A stretch of 64,000 nt of DNA from Nocardia yamanashiensis NBRC 100130 (GCF_001613325.1 NZ_BDCD01000002.1:248001-312000), one strand, 5' to 3'; shown: positions 34,502-43,827, numbered from the stretch's first letter. Program-made: numbers and translations. The notes: generated from the sequence alone by a model not told the origin.

Positions 34502-35041
34502 TCAGACCGCCGCGGTGGCGAGCGCCTCGGTGGAGGCGACAGCCTGGCCGACGCCCGCCACGATGGCCGCGACGCGCAGCGATTCGAAGATCACCTCACG
34601 CGACACGCCCGCCTCGCGCAGGGTGTTCTCGTGCGCCTCCAGGCAGTGCTGGCAGCCGTTGATCGAGGAGACCGCGAAGGACCACAGCTCGAAATCGGCC
34701 TTGTCGATGCCCGGGTTGCCGATGATGTTCATCCGCAGCCCGGCGCGCAGGTCGTCGTAGCGACCCTCCAGGAACGCCTTGCCGCGGTAGAACACATTGT
34801 TCATACCCATGATCGAGGCCGCGCCGAGGGCGGCGTTGTACGCCTCCGCCGACAGGGTGTCGGCGGCCTCCTCCGCGATCTCGCGCAGCGTGGTCGCCGA
34901 CTTGGTGGCGGCGGCCGACGCGAGCAGGGTGCCCCACAGCTGCTGTTCGTTCAGCACGGTGGTGCGCGCGATCGAGGACAGATTGAGCTTGAGGTCCTTG
35001 GCGTACTCGGGCAGCGAGTTCTTCAGGTTCTCGATGGTCAC
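34502..35041 (-). CDS. ahpD: Alkyl hydroperoxide reductase AhpD
   Basis: A 179-residue AhpD. The active-site Cys130 and Cys133 are in [10 protein letters not shown], with His137 and Glu118 as the acid-base relay, all as in the mycobacterial enzyme. It reduces AhpC using lipoylated dihydrolipoamide succinyltransferase and Lpd. The GTG at 35041 (with GAGGAG about 10 bases upstream) is right because the family starts at TIENLK. The gene lies 28 bases after ahpC and belongs to the OxyR-controlled operon. Confidence 0.97.
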   Translation of the reverse strand: MTIENLKNSLPEYAKDLKLNLSSIARTTVLNEQQLWGTLLASAAATKSATTLREIAEEAADTLSAEAYNAALGAASIMGMNNVFYRGKAFLEGRYDDLRAGLRMNIIGNPGIDKADFELWSFAVSSINGCQHCLEAHENTLREAGVSREVIFESLRVAAIVAGVGQAVASTEALATAAV

Positions 35042-35069
35042 AGCGAAACAACTCCTCTTAGAACGGGAC

Positions 35070-35657
35070 TCAGACCGACGCGGACAGCAGTTCGCCGGCG
35101 TTGATGGTCGGGTCGCCCTTCTTCCAGTTGCAGGCGCACAATTCGTCGGACTGCAGGGCGTCGAGCACGCGCAGCACCTCGTCGACATTGCGGCCCACGG
35201 AACCCGCGGTCACGGACACGAACTGGATCTCGTTGTTCGGGTCGATGATGAAGGTGGCGCGGTCGGCGACGCCGTCGGCATTGAGAACGCCGGTGGCGGC
35301 GGCCAATTCGCGCTTCAGGTCGCTCAGCATGGGGAAGGGGAGGGTCTTCAGATCCTCGTGCTGGGCCCGCCACTGGAAGTGCACGAACTCGTTGTCCACG
35401 GAAGCGCCCAGGACCTGCGCGTCACGATCTTCGAACTCCTCGTTCAGCTTGCCGAACGCGGCGATCTCGGTCGGGCAGACGAAGGTGAAGTCCTTCGGCC
35501 AGAAGAAGACGATGCGCCACTTGCCGGCGTAGTCGTCGCTCGAGATCTGGGTGAAGTAATCGTCGGGCTGCTGAGCGTTCACCTTCGAGAGATCACCGCC
35601 GATGACAGCCTTCAGGTTGTAGGCGGGGAACTGGTCGCCGATGGTCAGCAGGGCCAT
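35070..35657 (-). CDS. ahpC: Alkyl hydroperoxide reductase AhpC (peroxiredoxin)
   Basis: A 195-residue 2-Cys peroxiredoxin. The peroxidatic Cys61 is in FTFVCPTEI and the C-terminal cysteines are in [11 protein letters not shown], the actinobacterial AhpC pattern with an extra Cys, which allows reduction by AhpD. It reduces hydrogen peroxide, organic peroxides and probably peroxynitrite in the cytoplasm. ATG 35657 has GAGGAG upstream. It is divergent from oxyR, which normally activates it. Confidence 0.98.
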   Translation of the reverse strand: MALLTIGDQFPAYNLKAVIGGDLSKVNAQQPDDYFTQISSDDYAGKWRIVFFWPKDFTFVCPTEIAAFGKLNEEFEDRDAQVLGASVDNEFVHFQWRAQHEDLKTLPFPMLSDLKRELAAATGVLNADGVADRATFIIDPNNEIQFVSVTAGSVGRNVDEVLRVLDALQSDELCACNWKKGDPTINAGELLSASV

Positions 35658-35750
35658 GCTTGCTCCTCTTCGTAGTCGATTCGATCGTGTCGTGACTTCT
35701 GCAAACGATCATGCCCATACCTCGGTAAAAGGTAAAGGTGATCGGTCGCA

Positions 35751-35762
35751 CTATACTGATAG
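35751..35762. promoter_or_regulatory. OxyR-type inverted repeat and oxyR promoter
   Basis: CTAT-ACTG-ATAG (35751-35762) is a perfect inverted repeat, of the ATAG/CTAT half-site kind used by OxyR. It contains TATACT (35752-35757), a good -10 placed 7 bases before the oxyR GTG at 35765, so the transcript is probably leaderless and OxyR would repress its own gene by covering the -10. Confidence 0.6.
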
Positions 35763-35764
35763 GC

Positions 35765-36673
35765 GTGACTGATCAAACTTATCAGCCGACCCTGTCGCAG
35801 CTGCGTGCGTTCGTAGCGATCGCGGAATACCGTCACTTCGGTACCGCTGCGGCTCGGCTGAGCGTGAGCCAGCCCACGTTATCGCAGGCCCTGGCATCAC
35901 TGGAAAACGGACTCGGGCTGCAGCTGATCGAACGCAGCACGCGCCGGGTATTGGTCACCCCCGCCGGGAAACGGCTACTGCCGCAGGCGATGGCGACGCT
36001 CGAGGCCGCTGACCGATTTGTCGCATCCGCGGCGGGATCCGGTTTGGGCGGCACGCTGCGCATGGGCATCATCCCCACCGTCGCCCCCTACGTGCTGCCC
36101 GCCCTGCTCCCCGAACTGCGCACCCAGCTGCCCGCGCTGGTGCCGCACGTCATCGAGGATCAGACCGCGCGCCTGCTCGACGGATTGCGCTCGGGAGTCC
36201 TGGACGTGGCGCTGCTGGCGCTGCCCACCGACGCCTCCGGCCTGATCGAAATCCCCTTGTACACCGAGGAATTCGTGCTCGTCGTCCCGCGCGGGCATCA
36301 GCTGGCCGGCCGCGAGGACCTGAAGGCCGCCGACCTCGACGCCCTGCCCCTGCTGCTGCTCGACGAAGGCCACTGCCTGCGCGATCAGACCCTGGACCTG
36401 TGCCGCGCCAACGACGCCCACCCGAGCACCGTCGGCGACACCCGCGCGGCCTCCCTCGCCACCGTCGTGCAGTGCGTGGCAGGCGATCTCGGCGTCACCC
36501 TCATCCCGGAAATGGCCGTCCCCGCCGAAACCTCCCGCGGCACACTGGAAATCGCCCGCTTCGCCACCCCCGCCCCCGGCCGCACCCTCGGCCTCGCCTT
36601 CCGCGCCTCCACCGCCCGCACCGAAGACTACGAACACCTCGCCAAGATCTTCCGCACCCACCGCCCGCAGTAG
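35765..36673 (+). CDS. oxyR: OxyR hydrogen-peroxide sensor (LysR type)
   Basis: A 302-residue LysR-type regulator. The N-terminal helix-turn-helix is at residues 8-65 (LSVSQPTLSQALASLE) and the peroxide sensor has Cys204 and Cys213 in DEGHCLRDQTLDLC, the classic OxyR disulfide pair. Oxidation makes it activate ahpC. The GTG at 35765 fits a leaderless start (-10 at 35752-35757). An ATG at 35738 would lie within the promoter. Divergent from ahpC-ahpD. Confidence 0.95.
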   Translation: MTDQTYQPTLSQLRAFVAIAEYRHFGTAAARLSVSQPTLSQALASLENGLGLQLIERSTRRVLVTPAGKRLLPQAMATLEAADRFVASAAGSGLGGTLRMGIIPTVAPYVLPALLPELRTQLPALVPHVIEDQTARLLDGLRSGVLDVALLALPTDASGLIEIPLYTEEFVLVVPRGHQLAGREDLKAADLDALPLLLLDEGHCLRDQTLDLCRANDAHPSTVGDTRAASLATVVQCVAGDLGVTLIPEMAVPAETSRGTLEIARFATPAPGRTLGLAFRASTARTEDYEHLAKIFRTHRPQ

Positions 36674-36738
36674 CCCCGGAGAGCTCACGAGAGTTCCGGT
36701 GAATTGACCGGCTCGGCACCTTCTGAGACGCTCGGGCC

Positions 36739-37515
36739 ATGCGGATTCACCATCTGAACTGCGGCAGCATGTCCTTCGGCGTGGTCGACCACTGCCTGCT
36801 CGTCGAGACCCGTGACGAACTCGTCCTGGTGGACACCGGATTCGGCCTGGGATGCGTGCGGCAGCCGGGAAAGATGGTGGGTCCGAGCCGTTTCCTGATG
36901 GGCGCGCGCCTGCTCGAATCGGAAACCGCGGTGCGGCAGATCGAAGCGCTCGGCCACGATCCGCGCGATGTGCGGCACATCATCCTGACCCACCTGGACC
37001 TCGACCACTCCGGCGGCCTCTCCGACTTCCCCGAGGCCACCATCCACGTGCACGGCCCGGAATTCCGCGCGGCCACCGCGACGCCGTCGCTGTCCGAGCG
37101 GATGCGCTATCACGCCGCGCAGTGGGGTCACGGCCCCAAGTGGATGGTGAACGAGGCCACCGGCGGCGAGGAATGGTTCGGTTTCCGCGCGGTCCGCGAC
37201 CTGCCCGGCCTACCGCCGGAGATCCTGGTGATCCCGCTGCCCGGCCACACCCGCGGGCATGCGGGCGTGGCCGTCGATACCGGCGACGGCTGGCTGCTGC
37301 ACGCCGGTGACGCGTTCTTCGTGGAGAGCTCCATCGATCCCGTCCAGCCGCGCACGCCGTTCTGGTGGCGGGTGTACGAGACCAATGCGGTTGCGGGGGA
37401 GACGTATCGGGAGAACCAGCGGCGGCTGAGCGAACTCAAACGCCTGCACGGGCATCAGGTCGAGATCATCAATTCGCACGACGGCGCGATCCTGGCGCGG
37501 GCGGTCGCCGAATGA
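36739..37515 (+). CDS. Metallo-beta-lactamase-fold hydrolase
   Basis: A 258-residue MBL-fold protein. The zinc motif is HLDLDH (residues 75-80), the next ligands are in PGHTRGHAG and GDAFF, and the last His is probably in NSHDG near the C-terminus. It has no signal peptide. Homologues hydrolyse lactones or thioesters. The substrate is not apparent. Its stop overlaps the following start in ATGA, so the gamma-glutamylcyclotransferase-like gene is co-translated. Confidence 0.88.
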   Translation: MRIHHLNCGSMSFGVVDHCLLVETRDELVLVDTGFGLGCVRQPGKMVGPSRFLMGARLLESETAVRQIEALGHDPRDVRHIILTHLDLDHSGGLSDFPEATIHVHGPEFRAATATPSLSERMRYHAAQWGHGPKWMVNEATGGEEWFGFRAVRDLPGLPPEILVIPLPGHTRGHAGVAVDTGDGWLLHAGDAFFVESSIDPVQPRTPFWWRVYETNAVAGETYRENQRRLSELKRLHGHQVEIINSHDGAILARAVAE

Positions 37516-37976
37516 GCTCCATGGAACGCTGGGGGCGCAGGCTGCCCCGCGCCGAGGACGCGCTGTTCGTGTACGGGACGCTGCAATTCCCGCGGGTGCT
37601 CGACGAATTGCTGGGGCGCACACCGGATCTCACCCCGGCCGTGCTGCCGGGACGGCGAGCGGCGGCCTTGCCCGGACGGGTGTATCCGGGACTGGTCGCG
37701 GCCCCATCGGATGCGGCGGCGGGCTTCCTCCTGACCGGTCTCACCGCCACCGAATGGCAGGTGCTCGACGCGTTCGAGGACGACGACTACGACCTGGTTC
37801 CGGTCTCGGTGCACGCGGGCGACCGGGAGGTGTACGCGTGGACCTACTCCTGGCTGCCGGAGGTGCTGCCCGAGAACTGGTCGGCCGCAGCCTTCACCAC
37901 CGATCACCTGCCCCGGTACGCGGAAAAATGCGCTGCGTGGCGCCGGGAGTTGGTCCTGCTGACCGAGACTGCGTGA
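37512..37976 (+). CDS. Gamma-glutamylcyclotransferase-like (AIG2-family) protein
   Basis: A 154-residue protein with VYGTLQFPRVLDELLGR near residue 20 (the YGTL turn of the family) and an acidic cluster AFEDDDYD near residue 92 carrying the probable catalytic Glu. Family members act on gamma-glutamylamines or glutathione-like compounds. The ATG at 37512 lies inside the previous gene's stop (ATGA overlap). It could instead start at 37521. Its pairing with an MBL hydrolase suggests a shared substrate, which is an inference. Confidence 0.82.
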   Translation: MSSMERWGRRLPRAEDALFVYGTLQFPRVLDELLGRTPDLTPAVLPGRRAAALPGRVYPGLVAAPSDAAAGFLLTGLTATEWQVLDAFEDDDYDLVPVSVHAGDREVYAWTYSWLPEVLPENWSAAAFTTDHLPRYAEKCAAWRRELVLLTETA

Positions 37977-38010
37977 CACGGGACACACTCCTGCGGTAGA
38001 ACGTGATCGC

Positions 38011-39618
38011 ATGGACACCGCAGTCTCCGCACACCCCGATCCCAGCGATACCGTCGCGGGCGCGCGCCGCCAGGCCCTCGGGGATCTGCTGCGGCGCAGC
38101 GCCGCCCGGCAACCGGACAAGCTCGCGCTGGTGTGGCGGGAGCAGCGGGAGACCTTCGCCGAACTCGATGCCGCCGTGAACCGCGTCGCGCACAGCCTCG
38201 CCGATCGCGGTGTGACGCAGGGCGATCGGATCGCGTTGTACTCGCACAACTGCCGCGACTACGTGCTGTTGTACTTCGCCCTGGCCCGGCTCGGCGCGAT
38301 CTCGGTGCCCATCAACTTCATGCTCACCGCCGACGAGGTCGCCTACATTCTGGGTCATTCCGGCGCGATCGGCCTGATCACCGAGGACGCCCTGGCCGGT
38401 GAGGCGGAAGCCGCGCTGAAGCAGCTCGACGGCAACGCGGTTCGGCTACGCGGGTGGATCGCTCTCGCCGGTACACCCGCCGCCATCGGCTGGGAAGACG
38501 TCTCCGCCTGGGAATCCCACCCCGAAGCCACCGAACCCGAGGTGCATGTCGGCGACGACGACCCGATCCAGATCATGTACACCTCCGGCACCGAATCCCG
38601 CCCCAAGGGCGCGACCCTGTCCAGCCGCAGTCTCATCGCCCAGTACGTGACCACGGTGATCGACGGCCGAATGAGCCCCGACGACATCGAGATTCACGCC
38701 CTCCCGCTCTACCACTGCGCCCAGCTGCACTGCTTCCTCACCCCCGATATCTATCTGGGCGCGACCAGCATCGTGCTGCAAGGACCCGATCCGGCGACCA
38801 TCCTGCGCACCATCCAAGCCGAACGCGCCACCAAACTCTTCTGCCCGCCCACCGTCTGGGTGGCCCTGCTCCGCCACCCCGACTTCGACACCTACGACCT
38901 GTCGTCCCTGCGCAAGGGCTACTACGGCGCCAGCATCATGCCCGTCGAAGTCCTGCACGAACTGGCCGAACGACTGCCGGGCGTGGCGCTCACCAACTTC
39001 TACGGCCAAACCGAATTGGCCCCGCTGGCAACGATTCTCGCCCCCGAAGATCAGCTCGCCAAGCCCGGCTCGGCCGGCCGCGCGGGCCTGAACGTCGAAA
39101 CCCGCGTGGTGGACGACGACGGCGTCCCGGTCCCTCCCGGCGTCGTCGGCGAGATCGTGCACCGCTCCCCGCACGCCATGCTCGGCTACTGGAACGACCC
39201 GGCCAAAACCGCGGAAGCCTTCCGCGACGGCTGGTTCCACAGCGGTGACCTGGGCGTACTCGACGCCGACGGCTACCTCAGCGTGGTGGACCGCAAGAAG
39301 GACATGATCAAGACCGGCGGCGAGAACGTGGCCAGCCGCGAAGTCGAGGAGATCCTCTACCAGCACCCCGACGTCTCCGAAGCCGCCGTAGTCGGCCTCC
39401 CGCATCCACACTGGATCGAAGCGGTCACAGCCATCATAGTCCCCCGCGCCGGCACCACCCCGACCATCGAATCCATTGTGGCGCACTGCAAACAGCGCAT
39501 GGCAGGCTACAAGGTCCCCAAACACGTAGCCTTCGCCGACACCCTGCCCAAGAACCCCAGCGGCAAGATCCTCAAACGCGAACTACGCACCGAGTACGCG
39601 CATCTGGCCGAGGAGTAG
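38011..39618 (+). CDS. Fatty-acid/aryl acyl-CoA synthetase (FadD-type)
   Basis: A 535-residue AMP-forming ligase. Motif A3 is MYTSGTESRPKGA, A5 is FYGQTE, A7-A8 are WFHSGDLGV and YLSVVDRKKDMIKTGGEN. The catalytic lysine sits in NPSGKILKREL at the C-terminus. The full chain has both N- and C-terminal domains. It activates a carboxylic acid to an acyl-CoA through an acyl-AMP. The closest class is long- or medium-chain fatty acids (FadD). ATG 38011 lacks an obvious ribosome site. No linked beta-oxidation genes. Confidence 0.92.
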   Translation: MDTAVSAHPDPSDTVAGARRQALGDLLRRSAARQPDKLALVWREQRETFAELDAAVNRVAHSLADRGVTQGDRIALYSHNCRDYVLLYFALARLGAISVPINFMLTADEVAYILGHSGAIGLITEDALAGEAEAALKQLDGNAVRLRGWIALAGTPAAIGWEDVSAWESHPEATEPEVHVGDDDPIQIMYTSGTESRPKGATLSSRSLIAQYVTTVIDGRMSPDDIEIHALPLYHCAQLHCFLTPDIYLGATSIVLQGPDPATILRTIQAERATKLFCPPTVWVALLRHPDFDTYDLSSLRKGYYGASIMPVEVLHELAERLPGVALTNFYGQTELAPLATILAPEDQLAKPGSAGRAGLNVETRVVDDDGVPVPPGVVGEIVHRSPHAMLGYWNDPAKTAEAFRDGWFHSGDLGVLDADGYLSVVDRKKDMIKTGGENVASREVEEILYQHPDVSEAAVVGLPHPHWIEAVTAIIVPRAGTTPTIESIVAHCKQRMAGYKVPKHVAFADTLPKNPSGKILKRELRTEYAHLAEE

Positions 39619-39630
39619 GCCGCCCGCCTC

Positions 39631-40074
39631 TCAGCCCTGACCGATCCCGTCCACATGCGCCACATTCGCCGCGTCGACGGGATCGGTACTGGCCACACCG
39701 TCGAACCAGGCATCGAGGATCTCGCTCAGCTGCGCCCGTGAAGTGAGACGCAGGCTCAGCGCGAGCACGTTCGCGTCATTCCACTTCCGCGCGCCACCGG
39801 CGGTATACGCATCGACGCACAAAGCCGCCCGTATCCCCGCCACCTTGTTCGCCGCTATCGACGCCCCCGTACCGGTCCAGCAGCACACCACCGCCTGGTC
39901 CGCGCGCCCCTCCACCACATCCCGCGCCGCGACCTCACTGGCCCAAGCCCAATCCTCCCGTTCCCCGGCAGCCAGCGCCCCGTGCACCACCACCTCGTGC
40001 CCCCGCTCCCGCAACTCCGCCACCACCGCCCCCGCCACCCCGGTGTCCTCGTCCGCCGCAACCGAAATCCGCAT
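39631..40074 (-). CDS. RpiB/LacAB-family sugar-phosphate isomerase
   Basis: A 147-residue Rossmann-like protein of the ribose-5-phosphate isomerase B type. VAADEDTG near residue 5 and the CWTGTGASIAANK cluster match the family, where that loop carries the catalytic Cys. KWNDANVLAL corresponds to the family's HNDANVL, with the usual His replaced by Trp. That change in a substrate-binding loop is unusual and may alter the substrate. Ten bases separate it from the Rpn-like gene upstream on the same strand, so they are probably co-transcribed. Confidence 0.78.
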   Translation of the reverse strand: MRISVAADEDTGVAGAVVAELRERGHEVVVHGALAAGEREDWAWASEVAARDVVEGRADQAVVCCWTGTGASIAANKVAGIRAALCVDAYTAGGARKWNDANVLALSLRLTSRAQLSEILDAWFDGVASTDPVDAANVAHVDGIGQG

Positions 40075-40084
40075 GGCCGCAGGA

Positions 40085-41017
40085 TCAGAGGACTTCGGCG
40101 ATATCGACGGCAGCCACGGCCAACCTGAGCCACTGCTCCAATTGATTTACATCGGAACAGTTCTCGATCTTCGACATCACCTCGTCGGTCAGGTCGAACC
40201 CACGAGCTTCGAGCACCGTGATCAGGGCTCGGGCCGCTTCGGTCGTGCGGCCTTTCGCTTCCCCTTCGGCGAGGCCTTCGGCGAGGCCTTTGGCATGTCC
40301 TTTGGCATGTCCCTTGGCGGCCAGCTCTCGGAAGGTATCGCTCAGATATTCACGCTGTGAGGTGGTCATCAATGCCTCCAATGTGGAACGAGCACCACGG
40401 GACAATGTGGAGAGGACGAGGTCGTAATACATGTTAGCCCGCTCTGAACTGCGGCTACCCGGTTCGGACGCGAGTCCGTCCAATGCGGCCAGCATGGCCT
40501 TGAAGACCTGCTTCCGCTGCGAATCATTGCGATGCGCGATCGCTGACAACACGGCCAGCTCCGGCATTCGTGCTGCAGCCTCCGGGTCGGTCACCGCCGG
40601 GACCTGTTCCGGTCCGAGTACGAGCGGCTGAAGCGTAGCGACACCGAGTCCCAGATCGATCTCCTTCGACGCCCACGCGGTTGTGTTCTTGTCCGGGCTC
40701 AGCACCAGTAGAGCGACAGGGCAGCGCAGCCGCGCGCGTAGGGTTGCCACGTAGACCGGCCAGACCCATGGTTTGTCCTTGTCAGGCCGTAGCTGGACCT
40801 CGACGACGACCGCGAGAACCGGTCGATTCGCTTTCGACAGGACGACAACGCGGTCCGCGCGATACTCCGTCGGTGCGGTATCCGTGAGATCAGCACAGTC
40901 GGTCTTGGCGCGTTCGTAGTCGGGTACCGGCCAACCCAATGCGCTCAGCAGACGCGCGGCCAACTCCGGCTGGTTGGTGAAGAGCTCCAGCAACACCTCG
41001 TGAAGCAGGGAAGGCAT
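40085..41017 (-). CDS. Rpn-family PD-(D/E)XK nuclease-like protein
   Basis: A 310-residue protein. Residues 45-115 have an RpnA-like/PD-(D/E)XK pattern: RADRVVVL, then AVVVEVQLRPDKDK with E-x-Q, and a following transmembrane-free helix. Residues 230-260 hold the AKGHAKGHAKGLAEGLAEG repeat typical of Rpn and DUF4351-like proteins. Such proteins promote recA-independent recombination and occur in many copies in genomes. Catalysis here is unproved. ATG 41017 is the natural start. Confidence 0.72.
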   Translation of the reverse strand: MPSLLHEVLLELFTNQPELAARLLSALGWPVPDYERAKTDCADLTDTAPTEYRADRVVVLSKANRPVLAVVVEVQLRPDKDKPWVWPVYVATLRARLRCPVALLVLSPDKNTTAWASKEIDLGLGVATLQPLVLGPEQVPAVTDPEAAARMPELAVLSAIAHRNDSQRKQVFKAMLAALDGLASEPGSRSSERANMYYDLVLSTLSRGARSTLEALMTTSQREYLSDTFRELAAKGHAKGHAKGLAEGLAEGEAKGRTTEAARALITVLEARGFDLTDEVMSKIENCSDVNQLEQWLRLAVAAVDIAEVL

Positions 41018-41155
41018 GGGGTGACCGTACGGTTCAAGCCGAGATGTGTTGGGGTGTCGGCGGCTTCTGTCCGTGTCGTCCGGGTTTTCGAATCAGATTG
41101 CGGGAGAGTCGGATTCCTCTGCCTGGGTCTCCAAGACCACATTTTGCCGGAGGCC

Positions 41156-41191
41156 GGCACGCCCTCGGGATGTTCGGCCGGAGGGCGTGTC
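41156..41191 (-). terminator. Hairpin terminator of the aldo-keto reductase gene
   Basis: GGCACGCCCTC (41156-41166) and GAGGGCGTGTC (41181-41191) form an 11-pair stem with one G-T, 14-base loop, 13 bases past the reductase stop. Confidence 0.65.
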
Positions 41192-41203
41192 GACGGGCCG
41201 GGG

Positions 41204-42187
41204 TCAGTTGTTGGCGGCGCGGGCCAGCTCTTCGGGGTAGCGGGCGCCCGCTACCGCGCCGGCGGGGGCGGCGGCTTCGATGCGGGCCAGATCCTCAGGG
41301 GTGAGGGTGATTTCGGTGGCGGCCACGTTCTGTTCGAGGTAGGTGCGGCGTTTGGTGCCGGGGATGGGGACTACGTCGGTGCCGCGGCTCTGGACCCAGG
41401 CGAGGGCCAATTGGCCCGGGGTGATGTCTTTTTCGGCGGCGATGGTGCGCAGGGCCTCGACGATGGCGAGGTTGGTGTCGAGGTTGCCGTCGGTGAAGCG
41501 GGGGAGGCGGCGGCGGAGGTCGTCGGCGGCCAGGTCGGTGGTGGAAGTGATTGCGCCGGTGAGGAATCCGCGGCCCAAGGGGGAGAAGGGGACGATGCCG
41601 ATGCCGAGTTCACGGCAGACCGGCGCGACTTCGGCTTCGATATCGCGGGTCCACAGTGACCACTCCGATTGCAGGGCGGTGACCGGGTGGATTGCGTGGG
41701 CGCGGCGGATGCTGTCGGGGGAGGCTTCGGAAATGCCCAGGTAGCGGACCTTTCCGGCCTGGACCAGTTCGGCCAGTGCGCCCCAGGTTTCCTCGACGGG
41801 CACGTTCGGGTCCACGCGGTGCTGGTAGTAGAGGTCGATGTGGTCCACGCCGAGCCGCGTCAGGGATTCGTCGGCGCACTGCTTGACGTACGCCGCGTCG
41901 CCGCGCGCGCCCATGGAACCGCCTTCGCCCCAGACGATCCCGAACTTGGTGGCCAGCACCACCTCGTCCCGCCGCCCGGCGATCGCCTTGCCGACCAATC
42001 GCTCATTGGTTTCCGGACCGTACACGTTCGCCGTATCCAGCAGCGTCACACCGAGATCCAGCGCCCGATGGATGGTGGCGATCGATTCGGCCTCGTCGTC
42101 GTGCGCCCCGTACGCGTGACTCATGCCCATGCAGCCGAGCCCCTGGGCGCTCACGGTCAGCTCGCCGAGTTTCCTGGTCGCGATCAT
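41204..42187 (-). CDS. Aldo/keto reductase
   Basis: A 327-residue AKR with the full catalytic set: Asp and Tyr in [10 protein letters not shown], Lys in VLATKFG and His in [20 protein letters not shown] binds the NADPH 2'-phosphate. The similarity to AKR13/YhdN-type enzymes ([17 protein letters not shown]) suggests general carbonyl reduction. The ATG at 42187 has GGAGGATC about 10 bases upstream. An open frame to 42682 is only the antisense-shifted reading of the TetR gene. A TGAGC operator at 42223 lies upstream. Confidence 0.92.
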   Translation of the reverse strand: MIATRKLGELTVSAQGLGCMGMSHAYGAHDDEAESIATIHRALDLGVTLLDTANVYGPETNERLVGKAIAGRRDEVVLATKFGIVWGEGGSMGARGDAAYVKQCADESLTRLGVDHIDLYYQHRVDPNVPVEETWGALAELVQAGKVRYLGISEASPDSIRRAHAIHPVTALQSEWSLWTRDIEAEVAPVCRELGIGIVPFSPLGRGFLTGAITSTTDLAADDLRRRLPRFTDGNLDTNLAIVEALRTIAAEKDITPGQLALAWVQSRGTDVVPIPGTKRRTYLEQNVAATEITLTPEDLARIEAAAPAGAVAGARYPEELARAANN

Positions 42188-42222
42188 GCGGGAGATCCTC
42201 CTGAAAGAGCCGGAATGTCTGT

Positions 42223-42276
42223 GGTGAGCCGTGCTCACCCCAGCGACGCTACGACCTGGAGCGCACTCCAAGTCAA
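42223..42276 (-). promoter_or_regulatory. Promoter and operator of the aldo/keto reductase
   Basis: GGTGAGC-CGT-GCTCACC (42223-42239) is a perfect inverted repeat sharing TGAGC[AC]GTGCTCA with the palindrome in front of the TetR gene. Upstream on the minus strand TTGACT (42276 to 42271) and a TGGAG-CGCA-CTCCA repeat (42257-42270) overlap the presumed promoter. Confidence 0.6.
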
Positions 42277-42953
42277 GCGGCGGCGCCGAGCCCCAGCGAG
42301 GCGACCAGCGCGCGCAGTTCGTCCAGGTACAACGCCGCGGGATCGGTGATCTGCGTGCCGAGCACGCCGTCGAGTTCGAGAATGACCAGGCCGTGCATGC
42401 GGCCCCAGATACGCAGCGCCACAGCGAGAGTCGCGGGCTCGAGCTCGGGGAAGCGTTCCCGCGCCACAGCGGTGAAGGCCGGATCCATCTCCGCCCAGGT
42501 GTAGGTGTGACCGCTGCCGTCGACCTGCGCCGCCGCTGCCAGGCCGACCAAGCCGAGGCACAGCTCGTAATCACCGGTCGCGTCGACGTGCTGGGCCGCG
42601 GCGCTGAAGACCAGCCGGAACTCGTGCGGATGCGCCAACGCCCAGGCGCGATACGCCAGCCCGTGCGCGATGACCTGCGCACCGGGCGTCGCGGCGGTGG
42701 CGCGGGCCGCGGCCAGCTCCCGGCTCAACTCGGCACGCAACTCGACGGCCAGGGCGGCCAGCAGCGCCTCGCGGGTGGCGAAATACGTGTACGCACTCCC
42801 GGACGCCATCCCCAGTTCCCGGGCGATGGCCCGCAGCGACACCGCGTCCACGCCCTCGGCGACGAGATGGCGCAGCGCGGTGTCCTTGATCTCCGCGGTG
42901 GTCTCGGCACGACGGCGTTCACGGCGGGTGGCGGGCGGCATGTGCTCGAGCAT
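42273..42953 (-). CDS. TetR/AcrR-family regulator with WHG-type C-terminal domain
   Basis: A 226-residue TetR. The helix-turn-helix [20 protein letters not shown] is at residues 40-60, and the C-terminal domain has [16 protein letters not shown]. It is a paralogue of the regulator at 7288. Start M1 or M5. The upstream palindrome TTGAGCA-G-TGCTCAA is shared with the AKR promoter, so this protein probably controls itself, the reductase and the divergent 43045 gene. The ligand is unknown, likely a small aldehyde or ketone. Confidence 0.9.
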   Translation of the reverse strand: MLEHMPPATRRERRRAETTAEIKDTALRHLVAEGVDAVSLRAIARELGMASGSAYTYFATREALLAALAVELRAELSRELAAARATAATPGAQVIAHGLAYRAWALAHPHEFRLVFSAAAQHVDATGDYELCLGLVGLAAAAQVDGSGHTYTWAEMDPAFTAVARERFPELEPATLAVALRIWGRMHGLVILELDGVLGTQITDPAALYLDELRALVASLGLGAAA

Positions 42954-42978
42954 ACAGTGCCCGAACTTCGATCGCCGG

Positions 42979-43007
42979 TTGAAAGTTGAGCAGTGCTCAA
43001 TTATTGT
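42979..43007 (+). promoter_or_regulatory. Promoter of the gene at 43045 with TetR operator in its spacer
   Basis: TTGAAA (42979-42984) and TATTGT (43002-43007) are exactly 17 bases apart. The perfect palindrome TTGAGCA-G-TGCTCAA (42986-43000) fills the spacer, so binding would block RNA polymerase. Confidence 0.7.
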
Positions 43008-43044
43008 TCAGTCGTCAGTCAGTTCTAGGAGAGTTGGGATCAAC

Positions 43045-43827
43045 ATGGATATTCGTGGCTACGAGCTCGGCCCGATCACGGCCGAAGCCGCCTTCACCTC
43101 CGATTTCGCCGTCGCACCCGAGGTGCCGATGGCCGATCTGGTGAACAAGCAGGAGATCGAACGCCGGATCATGGACGACCGCCCCGGCATGCTGATGAAG
43201 TACATGCCCGCCCGCTACGACGCCGTCACCGGCCGGATCCTCACCGGCGGCCGCTACCTGTTCGACACCTGGGCGAACGTCGAGGAGTACCGCCGCTTCA
43301 CCGCCGAGGAACTCGAGTTCGAACCCGGCGTCAAGTTCTGGAGCCGCCCCTTCTTCCTCGGCGTGGACCGGCACATCTGGCGCGTCGCCGGCGCGCACAA
43401 CTTCACCCCGATCGGCGATCACGCCGTCGACCGCTTCGAACGCTTCACCTTCGACGGCGGCGACCCCCGCGCCGTGCTCGAGGAATCCTGGCCGCGACTG
43501 CGCGACGCCGCCGAGGAACAAGGGCTGGGCGCCGCCTGGCTGCTCTACCAGCCGCAGGAGCGACAGATCGCCATCCACACCGTCGCCGCCGCCGCACCCG
43601 GCCCGGACCCGGTGGCCGCGGCCGAATCCGCGATCGCCGATCTGGCCGCCCGGCCGTCCCTGGGCGCGCTGCTGCCGTCGAACCTCAACGCGCACAAGGT
43701 CTTCGACCGTACCGCGCTGGTCGTCTCGCTCTGGCTGCCCCGCTCCCGCCGCGCCGGCGGCGTACCGACCGCCAACCCGATGACGCCCCCGCTGCCCGCC
43801 TGGACCGTGCCCCCGCAGCAGTCCTGA
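43045..43827 (+). CDS. Hypothetical protein of the TetR/AKR regulon
   Basis: A 260-residue soluble protein I do not recognise. Residues 45-110 (IERRIMDDRPGMLMKYMPAR, TGRILTGGRYLFDTWANVEE, EEYRRFTAEELEFEPG) resemble a ferredoxin-like alpha/beta barrel of the YdhR/antibiotic-monooxygenase kind, repeated in a weaker copy after residue 110. No motifs for cofactor binding. ATG 43045 has AGGAGAG about 11 bases upstream. It is divergent from the TetR gene across a promoter carrying the operator in its spacer, so it is the most strictly controlled member of the set. Confidence 0.65.
   Translation: MDIRGYELGPITAEAAFTSDFAVAPEVPMADLVNKQEIERRIMDDRPGMLMKYMPARYDAVTGRILTGGRYLFDTWANVEEYRRFTAEELEFEPGVKFWSRPFFLGVDRHIWRVAGAHNFTPIGDHAVDRFERFTFDGGDPRAVLEESWPRLRDAAEEQGLGAAWLLYQPQERQIAIHTVAAAAPGPDPVAAAESAIADLAARPSLGALLPSNLNAHKVFDRTALVVSLWLPRSRRAGGVPTANPMTPPLPAWTVPPQQS

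Noticed and set aside
40245..40330. Short direct repeats in the Rpn-like gene that could suggest a CRISPR or transposon array
   Set aside because: They are coding repeats (AKGHAKGHAKG) in a protein helix; no spacers, no inverted ends.
42188..42682. N-terminal extension of the aldo/keto reductase frame
   Set aside because: It is the out-of-frame reading of the TetR gene; a good ribosome site and family start are at 42187.
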